A stretch of DNA of 10,741 nucleotides, from positions 1 through 10,741 of the forward strand of contig CAZYEY010000134.1 in assembly GCA_964646585.1 (NCBI GenBank), given 5' to 3'. Origin of the DNA: PFJX01 sp964646585 (lineage in GTDB: Bacteria; Pseudomonadota; Gammaproteobacteria; Burkholderiales; Thiobacillaceae). The notes below the pieces were generated by a model, which was not told where the DNA came from, searched no databases, and was given only the letters and a program-made list of their open reading frames with translations. Below, one piece after another: positions 1 through 6,589 of the stretch. A program made the position numbers and the translations under genes. Numbering within the stretch: the first letter of the stretch is position 1; each line of letters starts with the position of its first letter.

Positions 1-415
1 CGAGCGCAGCGCTCAGGGTGGGAACGCGCCGCCCCGGCGACGGCAGCGGGGCCTGTGCCGGGCTCGGTCCGGGGAGGCGGAGGGCGTTGTCGGCGGGCTC
101 ATGACCCTGCTCGGCCTGGTAGGGGCCACCGGGGCGGGCGAAGACGGCGGGGGCGTCCAGCACGTAGAGGGGGGTGTCGGTCCGGGGCATGGCGCTCAGC
201 AGGAGACGCGCCTCGTTCCCCCCGGGAAGATCGGAAAGGGTGCCCACCACCACGGCCGTGCCGAGCTTTTCCAGCACCGCGGGATAGCCCGGCAGCAACA
301 TGCGGCAGTCCACGCCCACTTCCCGCAGAGCCGGGGGCAGGGCGCCGGAGACATCGCCCAGGCCGCCGGTCTTGATCAGGGGCAGGGCTTCGGAGGTGGC
401 GAATAGAATATTCAT
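1..415 (-). CDS. glgA: Glycogen synthase, N-terminal part (runs off the left edge)
   Basis: Glycogen synthase transfers glucose from ADP-glucose to the growing alpha-1,4-glucan chain in the cytoplasm. Only the first 138 codons are in the window; the 3' end lies beyond base 1. The protein begins MNILFATSEALPLIKTGG, and residues 15-19 (KTGGL) are the ADP-glucose-binding signature of GlgA, followed by GDVSGALPPAL. Residues 83-113 (LYVLDAPAVFARPGGPYQ, then DNALR) match the family pattern LYLIDxPxLxxRPGxPY...DNxLRF. The ATG at 415 is the natural start because the family motif begins there. A weak ribosome site (AGGGA) lies about 10 bases upstream. After residue 113 (bases 1-76) the reading no longer resembles GlgA, with a Pro-rich stretch in place of the expected helix; see findings. 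The gene is divergent from the chemoreceptor gene. Confidence 0.92.
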   Translation of the reverse strand, partial: MNILFATSEALPLIKTGGLGDVSGALPPALREVGVDCRMLLPGYPAVLEKLGTAVVVGTLSDLPGGNEARLLLSAMPRTDTPLYVLDAPAVFARPGGPYQAEQGHEPADNALRLPGPSPAQAPLPSPGRRVPTLSAAL

Positions 416-444
416 GAAAACGTATCCCTATAACTTTTTTACCA

Positions 445-471
445 ATCAGTTCGCGGCAAAACGACCGATAA
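445..471 (+). promoter_or_regulatory. Candidate sigma-28 (FliA) promoter of the chemoreceptor gene
   Basis: The sequence reads ATCAGTTC, an 11-base spacer, then ACCGATAA. The sigma-28 consensus is TAAAGTTT-N11-GCCGATAA. The -10 element matches 7 of 8 bases and the -35 element keeps the AGTT core. The element lies about 40 bases upstream of the chemoreceptor start, and chemoreceptor genes are classic sigma-28 targets. The same fixed bases (AGTTC-N12-CCGATAA) recur at 4050-4073 upstream of the gnd-zwf operon. Assignment is by pattern only. Confidence 0.55.
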
Positions 472-511
472 ACCCATCCGTCAGCAACCAAGCCTTCCAG
501 GAAGGGAAGAC

Positions 512-2164
512 ATGCGCGACAACCAACCTGTCGTCAATCAGGAATGCCTGATTCCGGAGGACGCGGCCATCGTGAGCAGGACCGATTCCCGGGGGGTCAT
601 CACCTTCGTCAATGACGATTTCATCGCCTTCGCCGGGTTCGACCGGGAAGAGTTGATTGGCCAGCCCCATAACATTGTGCGCCACCCGGACATGCCCCAG
701 GAAGCCTTCCGGGACTTATGGGCCACCCTGCAGTCGGGCCGGGCCTGGACCGGCCTGGTGAAGAACCGCCGCAAGGACGGCGCCTATTACTGGGTGAAGG
801 CCACTGCCACGCCCACGCCGGATGGTGGCTACATGTCCGTGCGGGTGGCGCCCACCCGGGATGAGGTGGCCGCAGCGGACGCCTTGTACCGGCGCCTGCG
901 GGAGCATCCGGACGTTCATCTGGAAGGCGGGCAGGTCGTCCCCACAGGACTGGCGGCCCTGGTGCATTGGACCTTGGACCGCAGACTCAGTACCAAGCTG
1001 TGGGTGTCCACCCTGGCTTCCATGGTTGGCATCCTCCTGGCCGTGGCCGTGGGCTGGCTGGGGCTGGACGCGATGGCGGCCGGCCAATCGCCAGAGACCT
1101 ATCGGATGGCCTTGGGTGGCTTGGCCCTGTTCACCCTTCTGGTCTGGCCGCCGGTGGCTTTCTGGGTCATCCGTACCTTCAGCAGGCCCTTGGGCCAGGC
1201 CATCGACGCGGCCCGCGCCATTGCCGCCTTCGACCTGTCCAGGCCGGTTCCCCTGGCCGGGAAGGACGAGGTGGGCGAACTGCTGAATCAATTCGCCATC
1301 ATGCGCAACAACCTCCAGGAAGGCGCGGCCATGATCAAGCAGAACACCCGTCGTCTCGACGGGGTGGTGCACAACATGACCGATGCCAGTGGGGAGGCTG
1401 CCGATGTGGCAAGGGAGCAGGCCGAATCCTCGGCCAGCATGGCGGCGGCCGTGGAGGAACTGTCCGTTTCCATCGACCAGGTGGGTGAGCACGCGGCGGA
1501 GGCCAACGCCGTTTCCCGGGAGTCGGGCGAGGCGTCCCTGGCCGGAGGCAAGGTGGTGCACGATACCGCGGGCGAGATCCGCCGCATCGCCGAAGCGGTG
1601 AACGGTTCGGCCGCCACCATCCGCGAACTGGAAGCTTATAGCGTGGAAATCTCCTCCATCGTGGACGTCATCAAGGAGATTGCCGAGCAGACCAATCTGC
1701 TTGCCCTCAACGCCGCCATCGAAGCGGCCCGGGCGGGCGAGGCCGGAAGGGGGTTCGCGGTGGTAGCCGAGGAGGTGCGCAGGCTCGCCGAGCGCACCGC
1801 CAACTCCACCCAGAAGATCACCGCCATGATCGGCAAGGTCCAGCAAGGCGCCCGCCAGGCGGTGGCGGACATGGAAGCCGGCGTGACCAGGGTGACCGAG
1901 GGCGTGCGCATGGCCCTCGAGGCGGGGGATTCCGTGGCCGACATCCGGAACAAGTCGGAGCGGGTCATGCGCGCCGTGGATGACATCAACCTGGCCTTGA
2001 AGGAACAAAGCGTGGCGGCCCGGGAGATTGCCCGGAACGTGGAGCGGGTCGCCCAGATGACCGAGCGCAGTTCCGAGGCCAGCCGCAGGGTGGCCGGCGT
2101 GGCCAAGGATGTGGCCGGCCTCACCGACGAGATCCGCCGCCTGGCGGATCTGTTCAGGATTTGA
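512..2164 (+). CDS. Aer-like methyl-accepting chemotaxis protein with FAD-type PAS domain
   Basis: This is a membrane chemoreceptor that most likely senses redox or oxygen through a PAS-bound FAD and controls the CheA kinase. Residues 1-120 form a PAS domain very close to E. coli Aer: GQPHNIVRHPDMP at 50-62, then W79-TG and KNRRKDG. R57, H58, D60 and W70 fall on the same numbers as residues implicated in FAD binding in E. coli Aer. Two hydrophobic segments (about 164-189 and 199-222) form a hairpin membrane anchor with almost no periplasmic domain. A HAMP-like segment follows (about 222-275). The signalling domain spans about 285-550, with the conserved hairpin tip EIAEQTNLLALNAAIEAARA starting at residue 389. 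There is no C-terminal CheR-tethering pentapeptide. At 550 aa it is slightly longer than E. coli Aer. The ATG at 512 has a strong ribosome site (AGGAAGGGA, 499-507). Aerotaxis is inferred from the PAS residues; the ligand could differ. Confidence 0.96.
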   Translation: MRDNQPVVNQECLIPEDAAIVSRTDSRGVITFVNDDFIAFAGFDREELIGQPHNIVRHPDMPQEAFRDLWATLQSGRAWTGLVKNRRKDGAYYWVKATATPTPDGGYMSVRVAPTRDEVAAADALYRRLREHPDVHLEGGQVVPTGLAALVHWTLDRRLSTKLWVSTLASMVGILLAVAVGWLGLDAMAAGQSPETYRMALGGLALFTLLVWPPVAFWVIRTFSRPLGQAIDAARAIAAFDLSRPVPLAGKDEVGELLNQFAIMRNNLQEGAAMIKQNTRRLDGVVHNMTDASGEAADVAREQAESSASMAAAVEELSVSIDQVGEHAAEANAVSRESGEASLAGGKVVHDTAGEIRRIAEAVNGSAATIRELEAYSVEISSIVDVIKEIAEQTNLLALNAAIEAARAGEAGRGFAVVAEEVRRLAERTANSTQKITAMIGKVQQGARQAVADMEAGVTRVTEGVRMALEAGDSVADIRNKSERVMRAVDDINLALKEQSVAAREIARNVERVAQMTERSSEASRRVAGVAKDVAGLTDEIRRLADLFRI

Positions 2165-2167
2165 TCC

Positions 2168-2626
2168 TCAGGGTTTCAGATAGACGTAGCCTTCCCGGGC
2201 CTGGAGCCTGCCGATCTCGGCGACGCCGGAGGGCACTACCTGGGCTTCCAGAATCACGGCGTCGTCGTCCAGCTTGCGGCTTTTCAGGGTGTTGCGGCAG
2301 ACGCGGAATTCCACGCCCTGGTCCTTGAGGCTGGCAACCTGGGGAGCGAAAGCGCCCTTGTCGTCCTTGGCGTCGTTGAGCAGGAAGTCGATGCCCCTGC
2401 CATGGGTGACCACCACGATTCTCGCGTTCGGGCTGGCGTTCATGTGGTTTTCCACGTTGCGCAGGGCGATGCGGGCGACACTGGAATCGTTGACGTGGTA
2501 GACCACTTTTTCCTGGACACCGGTCTCCACCGGCAGCTTCCCGGCGATTGCCGGGCTGGCGGTGATGGCGGTGGGCAGGATCAGGGCGCTGGCCAGCAGG
2601 GCGGCCGGAAGGGGGATGGGTTTCAT
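2168..2626 (-). CDS. Exported DsrE-family protein (periplasmic)
   Basis: This 152-residue protein has a signal peptide (KPIPLPAALLASALILP... with an AIA-G cleavage site near residue 28). The mature part has a DsrE/DsrF-like fold: KVVYHVND at 40-47, a helix with NVENHMNA, VVVTHGRGIDFLL at 71-83, VEFRVC with Cys110, then VPSGVAEI and the C-terminal GYVYLKP. Cytoplasmic DsrE/TusD relatives relay sulfur through a cysteine; the exported members have no settled role, so function is unassigned. The start has a good ribosome site (GGAGAAG, 6-7 bases upstream). The stop lies 3 bases from the convergent chemoreceptor stop. The gene is divergent from the ECF sigma operon, whose second gene carries a paralogous domain: Cys110 aligns with Cys197 there and GYVYLKP with GWVYVKV. 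This strongly suggests a functional link. Confidence 0.9.
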   Translation of the reverse strand: MKPIPLPAALLASALILPTAITASPAIAGKLPVETGVQEKVVYHVNDSSVARIALRNVENHMNASPNARIVVVTHGRGIDFLLNDAKDDKGAFAPQVASLKDQGVEFRVCRNTLKSRKLDDDAVILEAQVVPSGVAEIGRLQAREGYVYLKP

Positions 2627-2667
2627 CGTCTTCTCCAGGGGTCATGTGGAAAATGCCACGGCGGTAG

Positions 2668-2693
2668 GACGAACTGGGCGGGCCGTATATTTC
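2668..2693 (-). promoter_or_regulatory. Candidate ECF-type promoter of the dsrE-like gene
   Basis: On the minus strand the sequence reads GAAATA (2693-2688), a 16-base spacer, then CGTCCT (2671-2666). This is the general form of ECF sigma promoters (GGAA-type -35, CGTC-type -10). It is the mirror image, with identical spacing, of the plus-strand element at 2695-2720. It lies about 40 bases upstream of the dsrE-like start codon. Recognition by the neighbouring sigma factor is inferred. Confidence 0.5.
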
Positions 2694-2694
2694 T

Positions 2695-2720
2695 GGAATA
2701 TTTCGACTACCCGCCTCGTC
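2695..2720 (+). promoter_or_regulatory. Candidate autoregulated ECF promoter of the sigma/anti-sigma operon
   Basis: The sequence reads GGAATA (2695-2700), a 16-base spacer, then CGTC (2717-2720), a textbook ECF promoter layout. It ends about 32 bases before the sigma factor ATG. ECF operons are commonly driven by their own sigma factor, so autoregulation is likely. The -35 box abuts the divergent -35 box at 2688-2693, with one base between them. Confidence 0.6.
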
Positions 2721-2752
2721 TCATTCCCCATAACCCGATTTCATAGGCTGAC

Positions 2753-3319
2753 ATGCGCCACCTGTTCTCACTGCTCAATTTCCCGGTCCGCCGCCGTTTC
2801 GAGGCGATGCGGCCGCGTCTGCATCGGCTGGCCTATGCCTGGTGCCATGACCCCGCCCTGGCGGACGACCTGGTCCAGGATTGCCTGGCCAAGGCCCTGG
2901 TGAACGCTGCCCAGTTGCGCGACCCCCAGGCCCTGGAGGGATGGCTGTTCTCCATCCTCAACAATTGCTGGCGCGACCATCTGCGCGGCCGGCGGGATTT
3001 CCTCGACGTGGCGGATCTGGACGAGGTGGTGGTTTCCGATGCGCCAGGCCCGGAGCAGGAATACGCCACACGCCAGACCGTGCGGCGGGTGCGGCGGGCC
3101 ATTGCCACCCTGCCCGTGGGCCAGCGCCAGGTGCTGACCCTGGTGGACATCGAGGAGTGCGCCTATGCCGAGGTGGCGCGCATTCTGGATGTGCCGGTGG
3201 GCACGGTGATGAGCCGCCTGTTCCGGGCCAGACAGGCCCTGAAGCAACGCCTGGCCGCGGAAGCGGCTGCCGGTGATCCGGTGGTCAGTCCATTCACGAC
3301 AATCAGGAGGGTGAAATGA
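2753..3319 (+). CDS. ECF-family RNA polymerase sigma factor
   Basis: This 188-residue protein is an alternative sigma factor of the extracytoplasmic function group. Region 2 spans about residues 16-82, with DPALADDLVQDCLAKAL (2.2 core-binding helix) and WLFSILNNCWRDHLRGRRD (-10 recognition). A short linker follows. Region 4 spans about 109-167, with IATLPVGQRQVLTLVDIEE and the helix-turn-helix YAEVARILDVPVGTVMSRLFRAR. Sigma regions 1 and 3 are absent, as expected. The ATG at 2753 lacks a strong ribosome site. An in-frame ATG at 2807 would cut into region 2, so the upstream start is preferred. The stop overlaps the anti-sigma start by 4 bases, indicating translational coupling. The likely partner is the downstream membrane protein and the likely targets include the two promoters at 2668-2720. 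Confidence 0.95.
   Translation: MRHLFSLLNFPVRRRFEAMRPRLHRLAYAWCHDPALADDLVQDCLAKALVNAAQLRDPQALEGWLFSILNNCWRDHLRGRRDFLDVADLDEVVVSDAPGPEQEYATRQTVRRVRRAIATLPVGQRQVLTLVDIEECAYAEVARILDVPVGTVMSRLFRARQALKQRLAAEAAAGDPVVSPFTTIRRVK
3305..3310 (+). promoter_or_regulatory. Strong ribosome-binding site of the anti-sigma gene
   Basis: A consensus AGGAGG lies 5 bases before the ATG at 3316, inside the end of the sigma gene. It fixes the start of the next gene and, with the 4-base stop/start overlap, supports coupled translation of sigma and anti-sigma. Confidence 0.8.
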
Positions 3320-4038
3320 AGGAAGCGCCAAGCACGGAATATCTCCAGGCCTTCATCGATGGAGAGCTCACCCGCGAGGAGCGGGAACGGGTGCTGGCCC
3401 TGCTGGCATCGGACCCGGAATTCAAGGCCGGGGCCTGTGAATTGCGCACCTTGAAGGAAATGGTGCGGGGCGCTTATGGGGAGGTGCCCCCTGCTCCGGC
3501 CCGTTCCGGTGGAGGACTCGCCCGCTCGGGGCTTGGGCGGGCGGTCGCCGCCGGCCTGTTCCTGGCCCTGGGCCTGGGCGGAGGCTGGCTGGCCCGCGAC
3601 CGCCTCGGAACCGGGGTGGGCTTTGACCGCCTGCCCACCCTTCCCGGCGGGCTTCAGCCCATCGCCCTGTCCGAGCGGGTGGACCCGGGCAAGATCATCC
3701 TGCACCTGGATTCCGCCGAGCCCGGGCGCCTGGCCGGCGTGCTGGACACGGCGGAGAAACTGCTGGCCCAGGGCGGACCAGGAGCCCGCATCGAGATCGT
3801 CGCCAACAGTTACGGCCTCGACCTGCTGCGCGCCGATGTCACGCCCCTGGGGCCCCGCATCGCCGACATGGCCCAGCGCCACGCCAACCTGCGCTTCGTC
3901 GCCTGCGGCCAGACCGTGGCCCGCCTCAAGCGGGAAGGGGTCCGGGTGGCGCTGCTGCGGGAAGCCGCCACGGTGACCTCCGCCATCAACGAGATCATGA
4001 CCCGCATGGGCCAGGGCTGGGTCTACGTGAAGGTCTGA
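3316..4038 (+). CDS. Putative anti-sigma factor fused to a periplasmic DsrE-like domain
   Basis: This 240-residue protein appears to have three parts. Residues 6-55 (YLQAFIDGELTREERERVLALL, then a helix around LRTLKEMVRGAY) look like the cytoplasmic N-terminal domain of anti-sigma factors. The zinc motif HxxxCxxC is missing; only Cys41 is present. Residues 74-92 form one membrane helix (AVAAGLFLALGLGGGW), followed by basic/polar residues. Residues 125-240 align along their whole length with the exported DsrE-like protein encoded at 2168-2626: KIILHLDS with KVVYHVND, FVAC (Cys197) with FRVC (Cys110), and GWVYVKV with GYVYLKP at the end. By the positive-inside rule and the anti-sigma logic the DsrE domain should be outside the cytoplasm. 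The role as anti-sigma rests on context (4-base overlap with an ECF sigma gene) and N-terminal pattern; the DsrE-like call rests on the alignment. The signal sensed is unknown. Confidence 0.85.
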   Translation: MKEAPSTEYLQAFIDGELTREERERVLALLASDPEFKAGACELRTLKEMVRGAYGEVPPAPARSGGGLARSGLGRAVAAGLFLALGLGGGWLARDRLGTGVGFDRLPTLPGGLQPIALSERVDPGKIILHLDSAEPGRLAGVLDTAEKLLAQGGPGARIEIVANSYGLDLLRADVTPLGPRIADMAQRHANLRFVACGQTVARLKREGVRVALLREAATVTSAINEIMTRMGQGWVYVKV

Positions 4039-4046
4039 GCCGGGCT

Positions 4047-4073
4047 TGAAGTTCTCCGGCGCCGGGCCGATAA
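4047..4073 (+). promoter_or_regulatory. Near-consensus sigma-28 (FliA) promoter upstream of gnd-zwf
   Basis: The sequence reads TGAAGTTC, an 11-base spacer, then GCCGATAA. This matches 14 of 16 fixed positions of TAAAGTTT-N11-GCCGATAA with the exact spacer. It lies in the 70-base gap after the anti-sigma gene and 35 bases before the gnd start. The element shares AGTTC-N12-CCGATAA exactly with 448-471 upstream of the chemoreceptor. Confidence 0.6.
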
Positions 4074-4108
4074 CCATCCCCAATCGCCATGACAGGATGG
4101 AGGACGGC

Positions 4109-5020
4109 ATGCTGGAAATCGGTCTTTACGGTCTTGGCCGCATGGGCGGCAACATGGCCCGGCGGCTTGCCCGGGGCGGGGTTCGGGTCCACGCCCTGAA
4201 CCGCAGCTTCCAGGTGGCGGAGAGGCTGGCCGGCGAGGAGGCCAACGTGGTGGCCTGTCCCACGCCCGAGGCCATGGTGGCCGGCCTGGCCTCGCCCCGG
4301 ATCGTCTGGCTCATGCTGCCGGCGGGGGAGGCCACCGACCAGGCCATCCGCGATCTCATGCCCCTGCTGAGTGCCGGCGATCTGCTGGTGGACGGCGCCA
4401 ACGGCTATTACCGGGACGCCATGGGCCGCGCCGCTGAACTGGCCGCCACCGGCATTCGTTTCGCCGACGTGGGCGTGTCCGGCGGCGTCTGGGGCCTGGC
4501 CAATGGCTACTGCCTCATGGCAGGCGGCGCCGGGGAGGACGTGGCCCGCCTCGAACCCTTCCTGAAAATTCTCGCCCCCACCCCCGATACCGGCTGGCTC
4601 CATGCCGGCCCGGTGGGGGCCGGCCATTTCACCAAGATGGTCCACAACGGCATCGAGTACGGCATGATGCAGGCCCTGGCGGAGGGCTTCGCACTGCTGG
4701 GAGCCAAGAAGGAATTCGACCTGGACCTGGCCGCCGTCTCCGAGCTTTGGCGGCACGGTTCCGTGGTGCGCTCCTGGCTGCTGGACCTCACCGCCGATTT
4801 CCTCAAGCACGATCAGAAGCTGGAGGACGTCGCGCCCCTGGTGGCGGACTCTGGCGAGGGCCGCTGGACCGCCCTGGAATCCGTGGATCTGGGCGTGCCC
4901 ACCCCGGTCATGACCCTGGCCCTGATGAGCCGCTTCGCCAGCCAGGGCAGGGGGGACTACGCCAACAAGCTGCTGGCCATGATGCGCAAGGGCTTCGGCG
5001 GCCACGCGGTGCGGAAGTAG
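4109..5020 (+). CDS. gnd: 6-phosphogluconate dehydrogenase, short decarboxylating type
   Basis: This 303-residue enzyme oxidises and decarboxylates 6-phosphogluconate to ribulose 5-phosphate, the third step of the oxidative pentose phosphate pathway, in the cytoplasm. The N-terminal Rossmann domain has GLYGLGRMGGNMARRL at 5-20 and NRS at about 31-33. An NRS/NRT after the second strand in this family usually means NADP preference, which is an inference here. The substrate motif VSGGVWGLANGYCLMAGG and the catalytic KMVHNGIEYGMMQ (Lys, His and Asn) are intact. The length fits the roughly 300-residue class rather than the 470-residue E. coli Gnd. The ATG at 4109 is chosen because GGAGG lies 5 bases upstream and the Rossmann motif begins at once; an ATG at 4097 is also in frame. 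zwf starts 8 bases after the stop, so the two form an operon. Confidence 0.93.
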   Translation: MLEIGLYGLGRMGGNMARRLARGGVRVHALNRSFQVAERLAGEEANVVACPTPEAMVAGLASPRIVWLMLPAGEATDQAIRDLMPLLSAGDLLVDGANGYYRDAMGRAAELAATGIRFADVGVSGGVWGLANGYCLMAGGAGEDVARLEPFLKILAPTPDTGWLHAGPVGAGHFTKMVHNGIEYGMMQALAEGFALLGAKKEFDLDLAAVSELWRHGSVVRSWLLDLTADFLKHDQKLEDVAPLVADSGEGRWTALESVDLGVPTPVMTLALMSRFASQGRGDYANKLLAMMRKGFGGHAVRK

Positions 5021-5028
5021 GGGGCGCC

Positions 5029-6510
5029 ATGTTCGATCAGGAAACCCCGCTGCCGCCTTGCAGCTTCGTCATCTTCGGCGCCACCGGCAACCTCTCCAGC
5101 GGCAAGCTGCTGCCCGCCCTTTACCGGCTGGAGGAGGCGGGCCGCCTGCCCGAGGGTCTGAGCCTCATCGCCCAGGGCCGCAAGCCCTTCGACGAGACGG
5201 GCTGGCGCGATCACGTGGCGGAACTCCTGGAAAGGAAGCTCCAGCCGGATGCCCAGGTGCTGGCCCGCTTCCTGGCCCGCTTCGACTACCTGCGCGGCGA
5301 GCTGAACGAGGCCGACACCTACACCCGCCTCAAGGAGACGCTGGCCAAGCCCAAGATGGGCGTGTGCTCCAACGTGGTGTTCTATCTGGCCATCAAGCCC
5401 GGCGATTTCGGCGCGGTGATCAAGAACCTGGACGCCTGCGGCCTCAACAAGCCCCGGGGCCTCCACCGCATCGTGGTGGAAAAGCCCTTCGGCACCGACA
5501 TCGAGTCGGCCCGGGTGCTGAACCAGCTCCTCCACCGCTACTTCGAGGAGGAGCAGGTCTTCCGCATCGACCACTACATGGGCAAGGAGACGGTGCAGAA
5601 CCTGCTGGTGTTCCGCTTCGCCAACACCCTCATCGAGAACCTGTGGAACCGCAACTTCATCGACCACGTGCAGATCACCGTGGCCGAGGAGGTGGGCATC
5701 GGCAGCCGGGCCGACTACTACGACCGGGCCGGGGCCATGCGCGACATGCTGCAAAACCATCTGATGCAGCTCATGACCCTGGTGGCCATGGAGCCGCCGC
5801 CGGCCCTGGAAGCGGACGCCCTGCGGGACGAGAAGGTGAAGGTGCTGCGCTCCATCCGCCCCATTTCCCGGCGCTCGGTCCATGCCCATGCCTTCCGCGC
5901 CCAATACAAGGCGGGGCGAATCGGCAGCGAGCTGGTGGCGGGCTACCAGGAAGAGATGAACGTGGAGCCGGACTCGGTCACCGAGACCTTCGTGGCCGCC
6001 AAGTTCTACATCGACAACTGGCGCTGGCGCGGCGTGCCCTTCTACCTGCGCACCGGCAAGCGGCTGAAGCAGAACCTGTCCATGATCGCCATCCGTTTCC
6101 GCCATCCACCCCAGCAGTTGTTCCGGGAAACCCCCCTGGAAGTGCTGGAGCCCAACTGGATCGTGCTTTCCATCCAGCCGGAGGAGTCCATGCACATGGA
6201 ACTCCACGCCAAGCAGCCCGGGCTGGGCATGGACACCCGGGTGCTCAAGCTCAATGCCAGCTACCGCAACCCGGACGAGAACCCGCTGGACGCCTACGAG
6301 GCCCTGCTGCTGGATGTCATCGAGGGCGACCGCACCCTGTTCATCCGCTTCGACGAGGTGGAATGGGCCTGGCGGGTGGTGGACCCCATCCTCAAGCACT
6401 GGGCCCTGGAGCGGGATTTCATCCACACCTATCCGGCGGGCAGTTGGGGGCCCATCGAGGCCAATCGCCTGTTCGATGGCGAGGACACGGAGTGGCGCAA
6501 CGGGGTGTGA
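5029..6510 (+). CDS. zwf: Glucose-6-phosphate 1-dehydrogenase
   Basis: This 493-residue enzyme oxidises glucose 6-phosphate to 6-phosphogluconolactone and makes NADPH, the first step of the oxidative pentose phosphate (and Entner-Doudoroff) route. The N-terminal dinucleotide site is FGATGNLSSGKLLPALYRL at 15-33; the usual GDL is GNL here. VVEKPFGTD follows near 151. The active-site signature RIDHYMGKE begins at residue 179, followed by NLLVFRFAN, DHVQITVAEEVG and GAMRDMLQNHLMQL. The C-terminal half has DNWRWRGVPFYLRTGKRL and PDENPLDAYEALLLD, all typical of the family. Length is normal. The ATG at 5029 is preferred over in-frame starts further upstream because those lie inside gnd; a purine-rich AGGGGG lies just upstream. 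There is no pgl (lactonase) gene beside it. Confidence 0.97.
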   Translation: MFDQETPLPPCSFVIFGATGNLSSGKLLPALYRLEEAGRLPEGLSLIAQGRKPFDETGWRDHVAELLERKLQPDAQVLARFLARFDYLRGELNEADTYTRLKETLAKPKMGVCSNVVFYLAIKPGDFGAVIKNLDACGLNKPRGLHRIVVEKPFGTDIESARVLNQLLHRYFEEEQVFRIDHYMGKETVQNLLVFRFANTLIENLWNRNFIDHVQITVAEEVGIGSRADYYDRAGAMRDMLQNHLMQLMTLVAMEPPPALEADALRDEKVKVLRSIRPISRRSVHAHAFRAQYKAGRIGSELVAGYQEEMNVEPDSVTETFVAAKFYIDNWRWRGVPFYLRTGKRLKQNLSMIAIRFRHPPQQLFRETPLEVLEPNWIVLSIQPEESMHMELHAKQPGLGMDTRVLKLNASYRNPDENPLDAYEALLLDVIEGDRTLFIRFDEVEWAWRVVDPILKHWALERDFIHTYPAGSWGPIEANRLFDGEDTEWRNGV

Positions 6511-6589
6511 GCCCACGGGCGGCGTATCATTCCCCGTGTTCGGGCGCCTTGCCGGGCCCAACTGATGGATGGGGATATCCGTGGGCACA

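Noticed and set aside
421..460. Sigma-70 promoter for glgA (TTGCCG ... TTATAG on the minus strand)
   Set aside because: The spacer is 19-20 bases and the -10 match is poor; not enough to call.
716..2008. 430-codon minus-strand open frame
   Set aside because: Antisense to the chemoreceptor gene; Gly/His-rich product with no recognisable domain.
3316..3480. Zinc-binding anti-sigma domain (HxxxCxxC)
   Set aside because: Only one cysteine (Cys41) is present and the His/Cys pattern is absent, so a zinc-free anti-sigma fold is the better description.
4747..5028. N-terminal extension of zwf by 94 codons
   Set aside because: These codons lie inside gnd in another frame, while the ATG at 5029 follows gnd by 8 bases and begins just before the FGATGNL motif.
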